DNA from: Dethiothermospora halolimnae
GTDB lineage: Bacteria > Bacillota > Clostridia > Tissierellales > VENL01
DNA length: 55,270 nt
Direction: 5' to 3'
Assembly: GCF_037577855.1 (NCBI RefSeq)
Contig: NZ_JBAKFX010000023.1
Span: 1 to 55,270 of the forward strand
Made by a program: the position numbers and the translations under genes. The notes beneath the pieces are model-generated. The model did not search any database. It saw only the letters and a list, made by a program, of their open reading frames with translations, and had not been told where the DNA came from. Below are positions 42,469 to 50,630 of this stretch, in pieces (positions within the stretch are counted from its first letter, which is position 1; every line of letters starts with the position of its first letter).

Positions 42469-44160
42469 ATGAGGATACCATATGGGATTTCGGATTTTAA
42501 AACTTTAAGGGAACAGGGCTATTTATATGTAGATAAGACAAAATATATAGAGATGCTAGAGGATTATGACAGTAAGTATATGTTTTTTATACGACCTAGA
42601 AGATTTGGAAAAAGCTTATTTTTGTCTACACTTTCCTATTACTATGATATGAATTATAGTGATGAGTTTACTGATATATTTAAAGACTTATATATTAGTA
42701 AAAATCCTACTGTACTTAAGAATAGTTATTTTATGTTACAATTTAATTTTTCAGCACTTAATACCAATAGTAAGGAAGAACTGGAAGAATCATTTAAAAT
42801 GAGGTTGAGGAGTTCTATTATAGAATTTTTACATAAGTATAAAAGGTACTTTGATAATATTTCAAATATAGAAGAGAGAATAAATGAAATAGAAGATGTA
42901 GGTGGCATATTAAATACATTGATAATAGAAGTTAAGAGAACCAATAAGAAGATATATTTAATAGTAGATGAGTATGACCATTTTGCAAATGACATTATAG
43001 CTATGGGAGAAAGTCGCTTTTATAAGGATGTAGTAAGGGCATCAGGATTTGTGAGGGATTTTTATGAAACTGTAAAGATAGGTACAGAAAGCGTAGTAGA
43101 TAGAATATTTATAACAGGGATATCCCCTATTATGCTAGATGATCTAACCAGTGGATTTAATATAGCTTCAAATACTACAATGGATAGAAATCTAAATGAA
43201 ATGATGGGATTTACAGATAGGGAAGTTGATGAAATAATATCAAAGCTACAGATACAGGATGTATCTAAAGATAGAGAAGAATTAAGAAAAAATTATAATG
43301 GATATCTATTTAATAAACATAGTAAAAATAGGATGTATAATCCAGATATGGTGTTGTACTTTTTTAATCAATATAGAACTTTTGGTGAATATCCAGAAGA
43401 ACTTATAGATGAAAATGTAAAGACTGATTATGGAAGACTAAATAGGCTAGTTTCCAATGAAGAGAATAGAAAAGTGTTGGATGAAATAATAGTAAATGAG
43501 GGAATAGTTGCTGATATAGTAACAAGATTTTCCTTTGATAGGATGTATGATGAGGATTATTTCGTGTCACTGTTATTTTATATGGGACTACTTACAATAG
43601 ATAGACAAGAAAGAACAAGATTACTTCTTAAGGTGCCTAACTATGTAGTCAAAACTATATTTTGGGAGTATATAGAGAATAGTCTTAAAGAAAATCATAA
43701 TATAAAACTTGAGACAAAAGCCCTTAGACTTAGTATAGAGGATATGGCATATGATGGTAATATAAAATCATATATAGATTATGTTCATAAAAATGTAATA
43801 AAATCACTATCAAATAGGGATTTAATGAACTTTGATGAAAGATATATAAAGGTAATATTATTTGCATATTTAGTAAATAGCAAAGTATATAAACCAATAA
43901 GTGAACGGGAAGTGGAAAATGGATATATAGATATTTATTTAGAAAAGGATATAAGAATGCCTGATGTTAATTATGAATGGATAATAGAACTTAAATATAT
44001 AAAGAAAGGCGAAAAAAGTAAGTTAGAAAAAGTAAAAAAAGAAGGATTAAAACAGCTTAAAAGATATATAGATAGTAGAGGGTTTAAGGATAGGGAAAAT
44101 ATAAAGCAAGCCCTTATTGTGTTTATAGGTAAGGATGAGTATGAAGTTGTTGAGATTTAG
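42469..44160 (+). CDS. AAA-ATPase-like / PD-(D/E)XK nuclease superfamily protein (copy 1)
   Basis: A 563-aa protein of the large family with an N-terminal AAA-like ATPase and a C-terminal PD-(D/E)XK domain. The N-terminus IPYGISDFKTLREQGYLYVD is diagnostic; the P-loop is RPRRFGKS (42-49), Walker B is IYLIVDEYDH and the nuclease-like motif is NGYIDIYL...EWIIELKYIKK. Function is unknown; the family is often multicopy. GGGGTG precedes ATG. It is nearly identical to the gene at 53213 outside residues 95-200. Confidence 0.8.
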   Translation: MRIPYGISDFKTLREQGYLYVDKTKYIEMLEDYDSKYMFFIRPRRFGKSLFLSTLSYYYDMNYSDEFTDIFKDLYISKNPTVLKNSYFMLQFNFSALNTNSKEELEESFKMRLRSSIIEFLHKYKRYFDNISNIEERINEIEDVGGILNTLIIEVKRTNKKIYLIVDEYDHFANDIIAMGESRFYKDVVRASGFVRDFYETVKIGTESVVDRIFITGISPIMLDDLTSGFNIASNTTMDRNLNEMMGFTDREVDEIISKLQIQDVSKDREELRKNYNGYLFNKHSKNRMYNPDMVLYFFNQYRTFGEYPEELIDENVKTDYGRLNRLVSNEENRKVLDEIIVNEGIVADIVTRFSFDRMYDEDYFVSLLFYMGLLTIDRQERTRLLLKVPNYVVKTIFWEYIENSLKENHNIKLETKALRLSIEDMAYDGNIKSYIDYVHKNVIKSLSNRDLMNFDERYIKVILFAYLVNSKVYKPISEREVENGYIDIYLEKDIRMPDVNYEWIIELKYIKKGEKSKLEKVKKEGLKQLKRYIDSRGFKDRENIKQALIVFIGKDEYEVVEI

Positions 44161-44220
44161 AAGGGACTTCAGGCTTTGGAACCATAGTAGAGCAGAGGAA
44201 AGATGATAGATAAGAGAATG

Positions 44221-44254
44221 AAAAACTACTCTAAAAAATAAAAGGGTAGTTTTT
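44221..44254 (+). terminator. Terminator of AAA/PD-(D/E)XK copy 1
   Basis: AAAACTACTCT pairs with AGGGTAGTTTT and runs into T8. An equivalent hairpin follows copy 2. Confidence 0.8.
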
Positions 44255-44294
44255 TTTATTTATATAGAAAGAGCCATATAATTTTCTATGTAGA

Positions 44295-44312
44295 TCCTGA
44301 ATATATTCAGGA
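44295..44312. repeat. Dispersed palindrome, core CCTGAATATATTCAGG (copy 4)
   Basis: An 18-nt perfect palindrome with T/A outer pair, the shortest copy. It leads into a composite repeat exactly as copy 1 does at 2194. Confidence 0.75.
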
Positions 44313-44345
44313 GGATTTTAAAGTCATACAGTATAGTGCAACAGT

Positions 44346-44475
44346 AAAATTTAGTTACTGGGGTATTCATAATAAAATTTAGTTACTGGGTATTCATAAT
44401 AAAAATTAGTTACTGGGGGATTCGTAATCCCCCAGCTTATTGAAAATATAGTCTTTGCATAATAGGTCTTCTAAA
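44346..44475 (+). repeat. Composite tandem repeat with GGGGATTCG hairpin (third array)
   Basis: Units AAATTTAGTTACTGGGGTAT of 27-28 bp are followed by GGGGGATTCGTAATCCCCC (44415-44433), then CAGCTTATTGAAAATATAGT and AATAGGTCTTCT. The sequence order is the same as at 30572-30777, but the TAGGTCTTC hairpin is damaged here. Confidence 0.7.
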
Positions 44476-44567
44476 AGAAGCCTTACATATATTTATGGGA
44501 TCACAAATGGCGTCTTTGTTTATGTTTAAGATTTTCAACGGCTAAATACATGTGTGTAAAATAATGT

Positions 44568-44640
44568 ATAATATGGTATAATCAAAAGGAAGAAAAAAAC
44601 AGATATAATAAAATGTCCCAACATAGAGTGTAGCTGATCC
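44568..44640 (+). repeat. Recombinase-associated flank, copy C
   Basis: The conserved 47 nt (44568-44614) are followed by CCCAACATAGAGTGTAGCTG, the left half of the attI-like hairpin of copy B. It breaks off at CCGTT. The preceding CAACGGCTAAATACATG still resembles the end of the recombinase gene. It precedes the CPBP protease gene by about 40 bp. Confidence 0.6.
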
Positions 44641-44683
44641 GTTAAAATTTAATGTATACTTCAAAATGTGAGGTGAAAAAATC

Positions 44684-45484
44684 GTGACAGACAAAAAAAT
44701 AATAGTACAATTTACGATGCTGACATTTTTCATAGCCTACCTTGTGTCAGGTGCGTTGATTGTTCTTGGGCAATTTGGATATTCGGTTCATAATTGGGTC
44801 CATTCGTTACAGCAATTCGGGATGAATATTCCTTTTGCAATTTATATTTTGTCTCCCGCTATTGCTTCATATATTGTTCTTAAGAAAAATAAAAAAATAG
44901 CAGATTTTAAGGAATGGCTGAAAACTGTTTTTTATGCCCCAAATAACGTATCTATATATTTGTACGTTGTTGCAGGACTTGCACTGTATTTTTTGGTACA
45001 TATTGTAGTTTCAGGCCCCACGGAGATGGTGCTTCCATTTTATACGTTTTTCCTTTCCCTGCCTGTTAGCCTTATTATCGGTGGTTTGGAGGAAGCTGGC
45101 TGGATGTATATATTGCAGCCTGAGCTTGACAAAAAATATGGCTTTGTTTTATCTTCTGTTTTGGTTGGAATCATTTGGACTTCATGGCATATACCTCTCT
45201 TCTTCATTCCGGGGACAAATCACGGAGAGGGACTCATTAACTTTTGGATGTTTGCAGTTCAACTCATAGCATTTCGGTTTTTCAACGGTGCAATCTACAA
45301 AATATCAGGAAAAGGTCGTGTGTTTATGTGTGTATTATTCCACACCATGTTCAATGCGGCATCCCCCATCTTTGGTACCATGACTATGACTTGGGCGGGA
45401 ACCATTGCTGCAAATGCTGTGATTATTCTTGTTTCAATTGCAACCGTTGTGATATACGACAAAAAGAACAGGGGAATAATATAA
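44684..45484 (+). CDS. CPBP-family intramembrane metalloprotease (copy 1)
   Basis: A 266-aa membrane protein with about eight hydrophobic segments and the CPBP (Abi/CAAX) motifs: GLEEAGW (EE at 136-137), WTSWHIPLF (H169) and LFHTMFNAA (H220). The first motif is EExxW rather than the usual EExxxR. Such proteases act on prenylated or bacteriocin-related substrates or in immunity. It starts at GTG 44684 (GAGGTG upstream). Base composition is clearly richer in GC than the neighbours, suggesting transfer. Its C-terminal 185 residues recur at 48374. Confidence 0.75.
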   Translation: MTDKKIIVQFTMLTFFIAYLVSGALIVLGQFGYSVHNWVHSLQQFGMNIPFAIYILSPAIASYIVLKKNKKIADFKEWLKTVFYAPNNVSIYLYVVAGLALYFLVHIVVSGPTEMVLPFYTFFLSLPVSLIIGGLEEAGWMYILQPELDKKYGFVLSSVLVGIIWTSWHIPLFFIPGTNHGEGLINFWMFAVQLIAFRFFNGAIYKISGKGRVFMCVLFHTMFNAASPIFGTMTMTWAGTIAANAVIILVSIATVVIYDKKNRGII

Positions 45485-45659
45485 GCATAATTAGTAGTTG
45501 ATTCGTATTATTCCTATTTTGTTTAGTAAATAGTTCAATAGGAACGGTAGAGGTACTCCCATCCATGGTCGTCTCTGGATCTGGGGGCATGGTTCATTGT
45601 CTACCTAGGAACATTAAAACAGAACTACAGAAAATCTATATTATACGAGGAGGAAGAAA

Positions 45660-46286
45660 ATGGGGGAATTTAATATCGGCTCAATCCTGCCATTTGGCAG
45701 TTATGATTGGCGCATTCTTGATATACAAGGCAATGCAGCTTTGATTATAACTGAATATATGATCGAACAACATTCCTATAATAATTGCCCGGGGGGTGTG
45801 ACATGGGCTGACTGCTCGCTGAGGAAATATCTTAACGGTGAGTTTTATAACAAATTCACCGTGACCGAACAGTCAAGAATCATTCCAGTATTAAACAAAA
45901 ACCACGACAATCAGTGGTACGGTTCAAGTGGAGGAGAAGATACTCAGGATTACATATTTCTGCTAAGTATTGAAGAAGTAGTGTGCAAATATTTCGGTGA
46001 CAGCAGTAAAAACCTTGAAAATCCCAGTCCCAAACAACGATACTGGTTTCAAAGGAAGGATAAAAACAACAATAAGAGAAAATCGACATTCGATGGGCGT
46101 GTATGGTGGTGGTGGCTTCGGTCGCCCGGGCGTGACAATAGAAGAGCCGCATATATCCACGGTGACGGCAATGTAGGCATTCAGGGAAACGGTACTTTCC
46201 GATACAATAGCAACACAATTCACTCTTCAACAGGAGATAACAGCGGCGGAGTCCGTCCTGCTTTGTGGTTGAGCTTGGAATTATAA
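45660..46286 (+). CDS. DUF6273 domain protein
   Basis: A 208-aa protein with the DUF6273 pattern: ILPFGSYDWRILDIQGNAAL, TWADCSLRKYLNGEFYNKF, WWWWLRSPGRD and GVRPALWLSLEL at the C-terminus. The domain is common in clostridial surface or phage-linked proteins, but this one lacks a signal peptide. GAGGAGG precedes ATG. It has a GC-richer composition like the CPBP gene before it, so both may have arrived together. It ends about 245 bp before attC-like site 7. Confidence 0.7.
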   Translation: MGEFNIGSILPFGSYDWRILDIQGNAALIITEYMIEQHSYNNCPGGVTWADCSLRKYLNGEFYNKFTVTEQSRIIPVLNKNHDNQWYGSSGGEDTQDYIFLLSIEEVVCKYFGDSSKNLENPSPKQRYWFQRKDKNNNKRKSTFDGRVWWWWLRSPGRDNRRAAYIHGDGNVGIQGNGTFRYNSNTIHSSTGDNSGGVRPALWLSLEL

Positions 46287-46529
46287 ACTTTATTTTATCA
46301 ATCATAGGGGAAAATAGATCCGTATAGTATGTGGGTTTGATCATGTAGTCGAAGTAAAACAAAGCTATGGGAAATTTATTTAGCAAATCTCAATTTGTCT
46401 ATTTATTATGACTTTACATTTTATCTACAGTAGATTTAGTTAAGGCTTTAAGATATTCATTACTACAAATAGAGTATTATATGCTAACGATTTTAATTAA
46501 TGACTATTGGTAACTTCCATTGATTCCGT

Positions 46530-46603
46530 CGCTAACAGTGAACTTACGACATGGACAGGGACAAGGAAGTATGCCCACGTCGTAAGTTCACTGGACGTTA
46601 TAC
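46530..46603 (+). other. attC-like site 7
   Basis: CGCTAAC (46530-46536) and GTTATAC (46597-46603, in GGACGTTATAC) flank a perfect 14-bp stem AGTGAACTTACGAC/GTCGTAAGTTCACT (46537-46550/46579-46592). It is the best-preserved member in the right half. Length 74 nt. Confidence 0.8.
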
Positions 46604-46651
46604 AACAGTAGAAAAAATAAACTTGGGGTTCAATAAAAGGAGGAAGGTAGG

Positions 46652-47234
46652 ATGAAATGCGATATTTTATTAATAGATGGATTTAGTATATTGTTTAGAA
46701 TGTTTTTTTGGAATACCTGCTAAAATACGTGGAAAAAATGACTAATTAATTCACGGGATTGTTGGATTCACAGGAACACTTTTGAAAACAATATCTTATT
46801 TTCGACCTGAAAAGGTTCTTGTAGTATTTGATAGCGAGTTAGGTTCATTTCGCCAGCAAATGGATTCCAATTATAATGCTAATAGATTTAAGGATTGGTC
46901 AAGTTTATCAGATGATATGAATCCATTTACACAGCTATCTGGGTTAAAGTCAGATAATATTTTAGGAATTCCAGGTATAGGTATAAAAACAGCACAAAAA
47001 CTGTTTAATGGGTACGGAAATTTAAATAGTATATATCATAATATTACTGATGTTACAAATGAGAGAATTAAGAGAAAGTTATTGGATTATAAAGAGGATG
47101 TATTATTGAATTTAAAATTAATTAAGCTTAACAGAAAAGTTAATTTAACATATGATCTTGAAGAATTAAATTTATCTAAGGATTTTAAACAATATAAAAC
47201 TATGCAGATATTAAAAGACGTTGGGATAGCTTAA
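46652..47234 (+). pseudogene. Internally deleted 5'-3' exonuclease (DNA polymerase I-like FEN domain)
   Basis: Starts MKCDILLIDGFSILFRMFFW, the PolA-type exonuclease N-terminus, then loses frame. From about 46764 it reads GFTGTLLKTISYFRPEKVLV and VFDSELGSFRQQMDSNYNAN, then jumps from DDMNPFTQL to GLKSDNILGIPGIGIKTAQK, which is the helix-hairpin-helix. The acidic-residue segment between is missing. AGGAGGAAGG precedes the ATG. It follows attC-like site 7 directly. Confidence 0.7.
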
Positions 47235-47364
47235 TATTAATGTATGATTAAGTCAAGAGTCCAATCTGCCATTGCATAACGAAGTGTTCCCAACATCCAT
47301 CAGCATTTAGGTCAAAGAAGAGGAAGCTTCTACTGCTCCCTATAGTACTGAGAATAATAGTATT

Positions 47365-47609
47365 ATGAATGATAAATTAGAAAAAAATGAAAGATGTAGT
47401 TATAAATTTAAAAGATATAGAACTCAATACCAAAAATATTTTATGAATTACAATATTATTAAAATTCATTACGAGATAGATGAAGTAAAATATATTTTTA
47501 TATTTGGATTAAATGCATCTAATGGGGTTAAACCTAATGAAGTAGTAGAGGAAATATTAAATTGGCTTAAGTGATAATTTTTATTTTATATAAGAATTAA
47601 GGATGTTTG
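47365..47609 (+). pseudogene. Fragment of the alpha/beta hydrolase gene 3' end
   Basis: From about 47528 the sequence (AAACCTAATGAAGTAGTAGA onward, past the stop) is nearly identical to the end of the hydrolase gene at 51450-51530, including the AATTTTTATTTTATATAAGA tail. Upstream is unrelated sequence giving a 69-codon chimeric frame without a good ribosome site. Confidence 0.65.
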
Positions 47610-47802
47610 CAAATATCTCTATGATCAAGAACCTTTAAAATAACGTGAAGAAGCTTTGGAAATCATAAATTGGTATAAAGATTTTGAAACAAAAAATTAT
47701 AGCAGGTGGGGCATTGTACTAAAAGAAATTAATATTTTAATTGGGACATGAGGATATCATTGCTTAGATAGAAAAAATAACATAGTTGGGATAGGATTAT
47801 AG
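47602..47802 (+). pseudogene. Fragment of a GNAT acetyltransferase (N-terminal half)
   Basis: One frame reads DVCKYLYDQEPLK-stop-REEALEIINWYKDFETKNYS, then RWGIVLKEINILIGT-stop-GYHCLDRKNN and IVGIGL-stop. This is the RimJ-type GNAT pattern with in-frame stops at two places. It complements the C-terminal fragment at 42073, as if one gene had been split and scattered. Confidence 0.6.
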
Positions 47803-47831
47803 AACGACGAGAAACCCCAAGAACGTTAGTT
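47801..47831 (+). other. attC-like right half-site
   Basis: GAACGTTAGTT (47821-47831) has the ACGTTA right-end signature preceded by CCCCAAG. The left partner TAACATAGTTGGG (47778-47790) could pair with it but lies inside the GNAT fragment, so this is probably a right half joined to foreign sequence. Confidence 0.4.
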
Positions 47832-47890
47832 GTCATAAAAATCTATGTATTGACAGGTAGAATCAACAGGTATATATAGGAGGTGCTTGG

Positions 47891-48352
47891 GTGAAAATTG
47901 TAGAGAGGCCTTGGAAAAGGCTATATAAGTTTTTTTTATTCTTATTTGGTATTCCATTTTTCTTAATAGGAGTAATATTTTTAATTATAGACGGAAGTTG
48001 GGCATTCATATTAAATGGTGCTTTGTGGATTATTTTTGGTGTTGGACTTAAAATTAAAAGCATTTATAATAGACGGAAACTTGAAATCTTGAAAAGAGAG
48101 GGCATTTGTTATGATGGCTCTGTGGTAAGTATAATTCCTACCCATTGGGTTAGGATCGGAAGTTATGTAACAGCTCGCATTGAATGCGTTTATAAAACTG
48201 AAAAAGGCGATTGTTTAATTAAGAGCGGATATCATCTTCTATCGCCTTTTGATATAAGAGAAAATTTACATGCTAAAATCTATCTTGATTATAACAATTT
48301 TGATAAGTATATTGTTGAACTTTTTCGAAGAGATAATAATGTCTTATCTTGA
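47891..48352 (+). CDS. Small membrane protein, DUF3592-like
   Basis: A 153-aa protein starting at GTG 47891 (AGGAGGTG upstream) with two membrane helices (about 12-33 and 36-52). A soluble beta-rich tail (GICYDGSVVSIIPTHWVRIG, ARIECVYKTEKGDCLIKSGY, HAKIYLDYNNFDKYIVEL) follows. The architecture is like DUF3592 proteins. It follows the right half-site at 47831 by 60 bp, as a cassette gene would. Function unknown. Confidence 0.6.
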   Translation: MKIVERPWKRLYKFFLFLFGIPFFLIGVIFLIIDGSWAFILNGALWIIFGVGLKIKSIYNRRKLEILKREGICYDGSVVSIIPTHWVRIGSYVTARIECVYKTEKGDCLIKSGYHLLSPFDIRENLHAKIYLDYNNFDKYIVELFRRDNNVLS

Positions 48353-48373
48353 TACTAGAAGGGATAAATAATT

Positions 48374-48988
48374 ATGAAGGACTTGCAAGTGGCTAAGTAT
48401 ACTAAATTACTAATGGTTATACCAATCACTAGTTGGGAAAGTGACTTTTCGTTGCATATATATTTGTTCGTTGTTGCAGGGCTTACACTGTATTTTTTGG
48501 TACATATTGTAGTTTCAGGCCCCACGGAGATGGTGCTTCCATTTTATACGTTTTTCCTTTCCCTGCCTGGTGGCCTGATTATCGGTGGTTTGGAGGAAGC
48601 TGGCTGGATGTATATATTGCAGCCTGAGCTTGACAAAAAATATGGCTTTGTTTTATCTTCTGTTTTGGTTGGAATCATTTGGACTTCATGGCATATACCT
48701 CTCTTCTTCATTCCGGGGACAAATCACGGAGAGGGACTCATTAACTTTTGGATGTTTGCAGTTCAACTCATAGCATTTCGGTTTTTTAACGGTGCAATCT
48801 ACAAAATATCAGGAAAAGGCCGTGTGTTTATGTGTGTATTATTCCACACCATGTTCAATGCGGCATCCCCCATCTTTGGCACCATGACTATGATTTGGGC
48901 GGGAACCATTGCTGCAAATGCTGTGATTATTCTTGTTTCAATTGCAACCGTTGTGATATACGACAAAAAGAATAGGCAAATAGTATAA
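48374..48988 (+). CDS. CPBP-family protease, 5'-truncated chimeric copy 2
   Basis: A 204-aa protein whose residues from about 30 onward are almost identical to residues 90-266 of the 44684 protein, including GLEEAGW, WTSWHIPLF and LFHTMFNAA. The first 28 residues (MKDLQVAKYTKLLMVIPITS and on) are unrelated, replacing the original N-terminal helices. The DNA match starts abruptly near 48455, so this is a recombinant. AGAAGGGA lies upstream, but activity is doubtful because two or three helices are missing. Confidence 0.65.
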   Translation: MKDLQVAKYTKLLMVIPITSWESDFSLHIYLFVVAGLTLYFLVHIVVSGPTEMVLPFYTFFLSLPGGLIIGGLEEAGWMYILQPELDKKYGFVLSSVLVGIIWTSWHIPLFFIPGTNHGEGLINFWMFAVQLIAFRFFNGAIYKISGKGRVFMCVLFHTMFNAASPIFGTMTMIWAGTIAANAVIILVSIATVVIYDKKNRQIV

Positions 48989-49055
48989 TTAGTAGCTGAT
49001 CCGTATTATTCCACTATATAGGCTTAAATAAAATAATTTAAAAAGGAGTTAAGTT

Positions 49056-50072
49056 ATGTTTACTAGAGAAAAAATTATGGAAAATATGATTCTAAGACCA
49101 AATATTAAGAAAATAGACAAGGAAGTTATAAAGAGAATTTTACTTGAGGCAGGAATTAAGAATAATATTTCTCACATTGATGAGCCTAATGTTTGGGTTA
49201 TGCAGTCACATCGAATTTACCTAACTGATGGAGGAAGGCTTTTGTTAAAAATTGGTATTAATCCAGACTGGACAGATTCTTCAACTATATTAAATCAGGT
49301 TAAAGCTACAGAACTAATCAATTCTACAGGAATAAAACAGCCTAAAATTCTTTCTTTTTCTGAAAATGAAGATAAGTATGGATTTAAGTATATACTTTCA
49401 GAATCTCAAAGAGGAACTAGATTTTGTGATGAATATAAAAAAGCCTCCAAAAATGAACGGGAAAAATTATACAAATCATTAGGACAAGCATATTCTCTAA
49501 TTCATAACATCAAAAATAAATGGTCGGGGGTATGGGATGGTGACATTCATAAAAAGAAATATCCAATTCATCCTGCTGATTTTTATAGAAATGCTGAAAT
49601 TTATGGTGGCAGTAATAAGCATTTAGTAGAAAGTAATATTATTAGTGATAATGTTTTTGAAAGAATATGTCTAGCATGGGATGAAAATTTATCTTATTTA
49701 AAACAACGTCCTACTTCTCTTATTCATATAAGTCCATTTCCTTGGAGTATATATATGATTAGAGAAAATGAAGAGTATTCCGTTGGAGGATTTAGTGCAC
49801 TAGCAGATTTTATGTGGTGGGATCCTATGTCTGATGTAGCTCATTTGATTTATCCACCGTATTTAAATATCACAAAGGAGGAGCAAGATGCATTTATTAG
49901 TGAGTATGATATTCCATTAGATGAAAGAGCTATCAATCTTTACATGATATTAAATAGGTTATGTGCAATGTCCGGATGTTATCTTGCACCAGTAAAAAGT
50001 AAAGAAGCAAATCTTTGGATTCACAATGAAGTTAAATCAATTGAAAAGGCTTTAAATAAGTTAGGATTTTAG
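49056..50072 (+). CDS. Divergent aminoglycoside phosphotransferase-like protein
   Basis: A 338-aa protein of kinase-like (APH/choline kinase) build: RLLLKIG with K65 as the likely ATP lysine, RGTRFCDEYKKASKNEREKL, SLGQAYSLIHNI, and a C-lobe with ALADFMWWDPMSDVAHL (D251, D260). The catalytic loop, normally HGDxxxxN, reads LIHISPFPWS (222-231) and lacks the Asp and Asn. It may be a pseudo-kinase or use another residue. AAAAGGAG precedes ATG. It ends 10 bp before attC-like site 9, as a cassette gene would. Confidence 0.6.
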   Translation: MFTREKIMENMILRPNIKKIDKEVIKRILLEAGIKNNISHIDEPNVWVMQSHRIYLTDGGRLLLKIGINPDWTDSSTILNQVKATELINSTGIKQPKILSFSENEDKYGFKYILSESQRGTRFCDEYKKASKNEREKLYKSLGQAYSLIHNIKNKWSGVWDGDIHKKKYPIHPADFYRNAEIYGGSNKHLVESNIISDNVFERICLAWDENLSYLKQRPTSLIHISPFPWSIYMIRENEEYSVGGFSALADFMWWDPMSDVAHLIYPPYLNITKEEQDAFISEYDIPLDERAINLYMILNRLCAMSGCYLAPVKSKEANLWIHNEVKSIEKALNKLGF

Positions 50073-50082
50073 CTTCTGCTAC

Positions 50083-50143
50083 ATATAACATACAGATTCC
50101 AATATCCTATAAAAAGCATTTAGGACATTGACCACAGTTAAAT
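50083..50143 (+). other. attC-like site 9 (degenerate)
   Basis: ATATAAC (50083-50089) and GTTAAAT (50137-50143) flank CAATATCCTA/TAGGACATTG (50100-50109/50121-50130), nine of ten paired. The ATCCTA/TAGGA inner stem is the same as in site 5. The right end lacks the usual AC before GTTA. Confidence 0.55.
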
Positions 50144-50192
50144 GGAATTAAATATAAAAGATAACCTCCTATAAATAATAAGGGATTATTTT

Positions 50193-50362
50193 GTGTTTAG
50201 CCATTCAGTTGCTACCCAATTATTAAAAGATAGTACGGATTTAAGATATATTTAAGAACTAATTGGGGATAGAAGCTCAAAACAACTGAAAGATACACCC
50301 ATGTATAAAAAATAGATTTAGGTAATATTAAAAGTCAATTAGATGAGATATTGAACAACTAA
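50193..50362 (+). pseudogene. C-terminal remnant of the tyrosine recombinase
   Basis: The sequence reads FSHSVATQLLKDSTDLRYI-stop, then (after a one-base loss) ELIGDRSSKTTERYTHV-stop-KIDLGNIKSQLDEILNN, matching residues 309-361 of the 31835 protein. It keeps the active-site Tyr context but is broken by stops and a frameshift. The recombinase-downstream flank (copy D) follows directly, as in the intact locus. Confidence 0.8.
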
Positions 50363-50382
50363 ATATACATGTTAAACATATT

Positions 50383-50508
50383 ATAATATGATACAATTAA
50401 AAGGAAGAAAAAAACATACATAATAAAATTTTCCGAGATAAATTGTCATTAATCCGTTGACATAGAAGACAAAAGCTACAGTCAGGGATTAAGTAATTAG
50501 CTAAAATT
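50383..50508 (+). repeat. Recombinase-associated flank, copy D
   Basis: The conserved 47 nt (50383-50429) and a degenerate version of the attI-like hairpin follow the recombinase remnant. It includes AGCTACAGTCAGGGATTAAG and ends GTAATTAGCTAAAATT where copy B has GTAGTTAGACAAAATT. The right arm AGCTACA would pair with TGTAGCT of copy C. The rest up to 50630 holds no gene. Confidence 0.65.
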
Positions 50509-50630
50509 CTATAAAATAGCCTCTTAATTAATAACAATGAATGCAAATATCAACATACAGGAATTAAAGAAAAAAATTGGTATTTTATTTACAAATAATA
50601 AATATTAAAAATGTTTTTGAGGAGGAGAAT

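Noticed and set aside
45880..46386. Long minus-strand frame opposite the DUF6273 gene
   Set aside because: It lies antisense to a gene with clear family motifs and has low-complexity, Cys/His-rich translation and no ribosome site.
47273..47310. GCATAACGAAGTG as another attC left end
   Set aside because: No right end with ACGTTA and no paired stem could be found.
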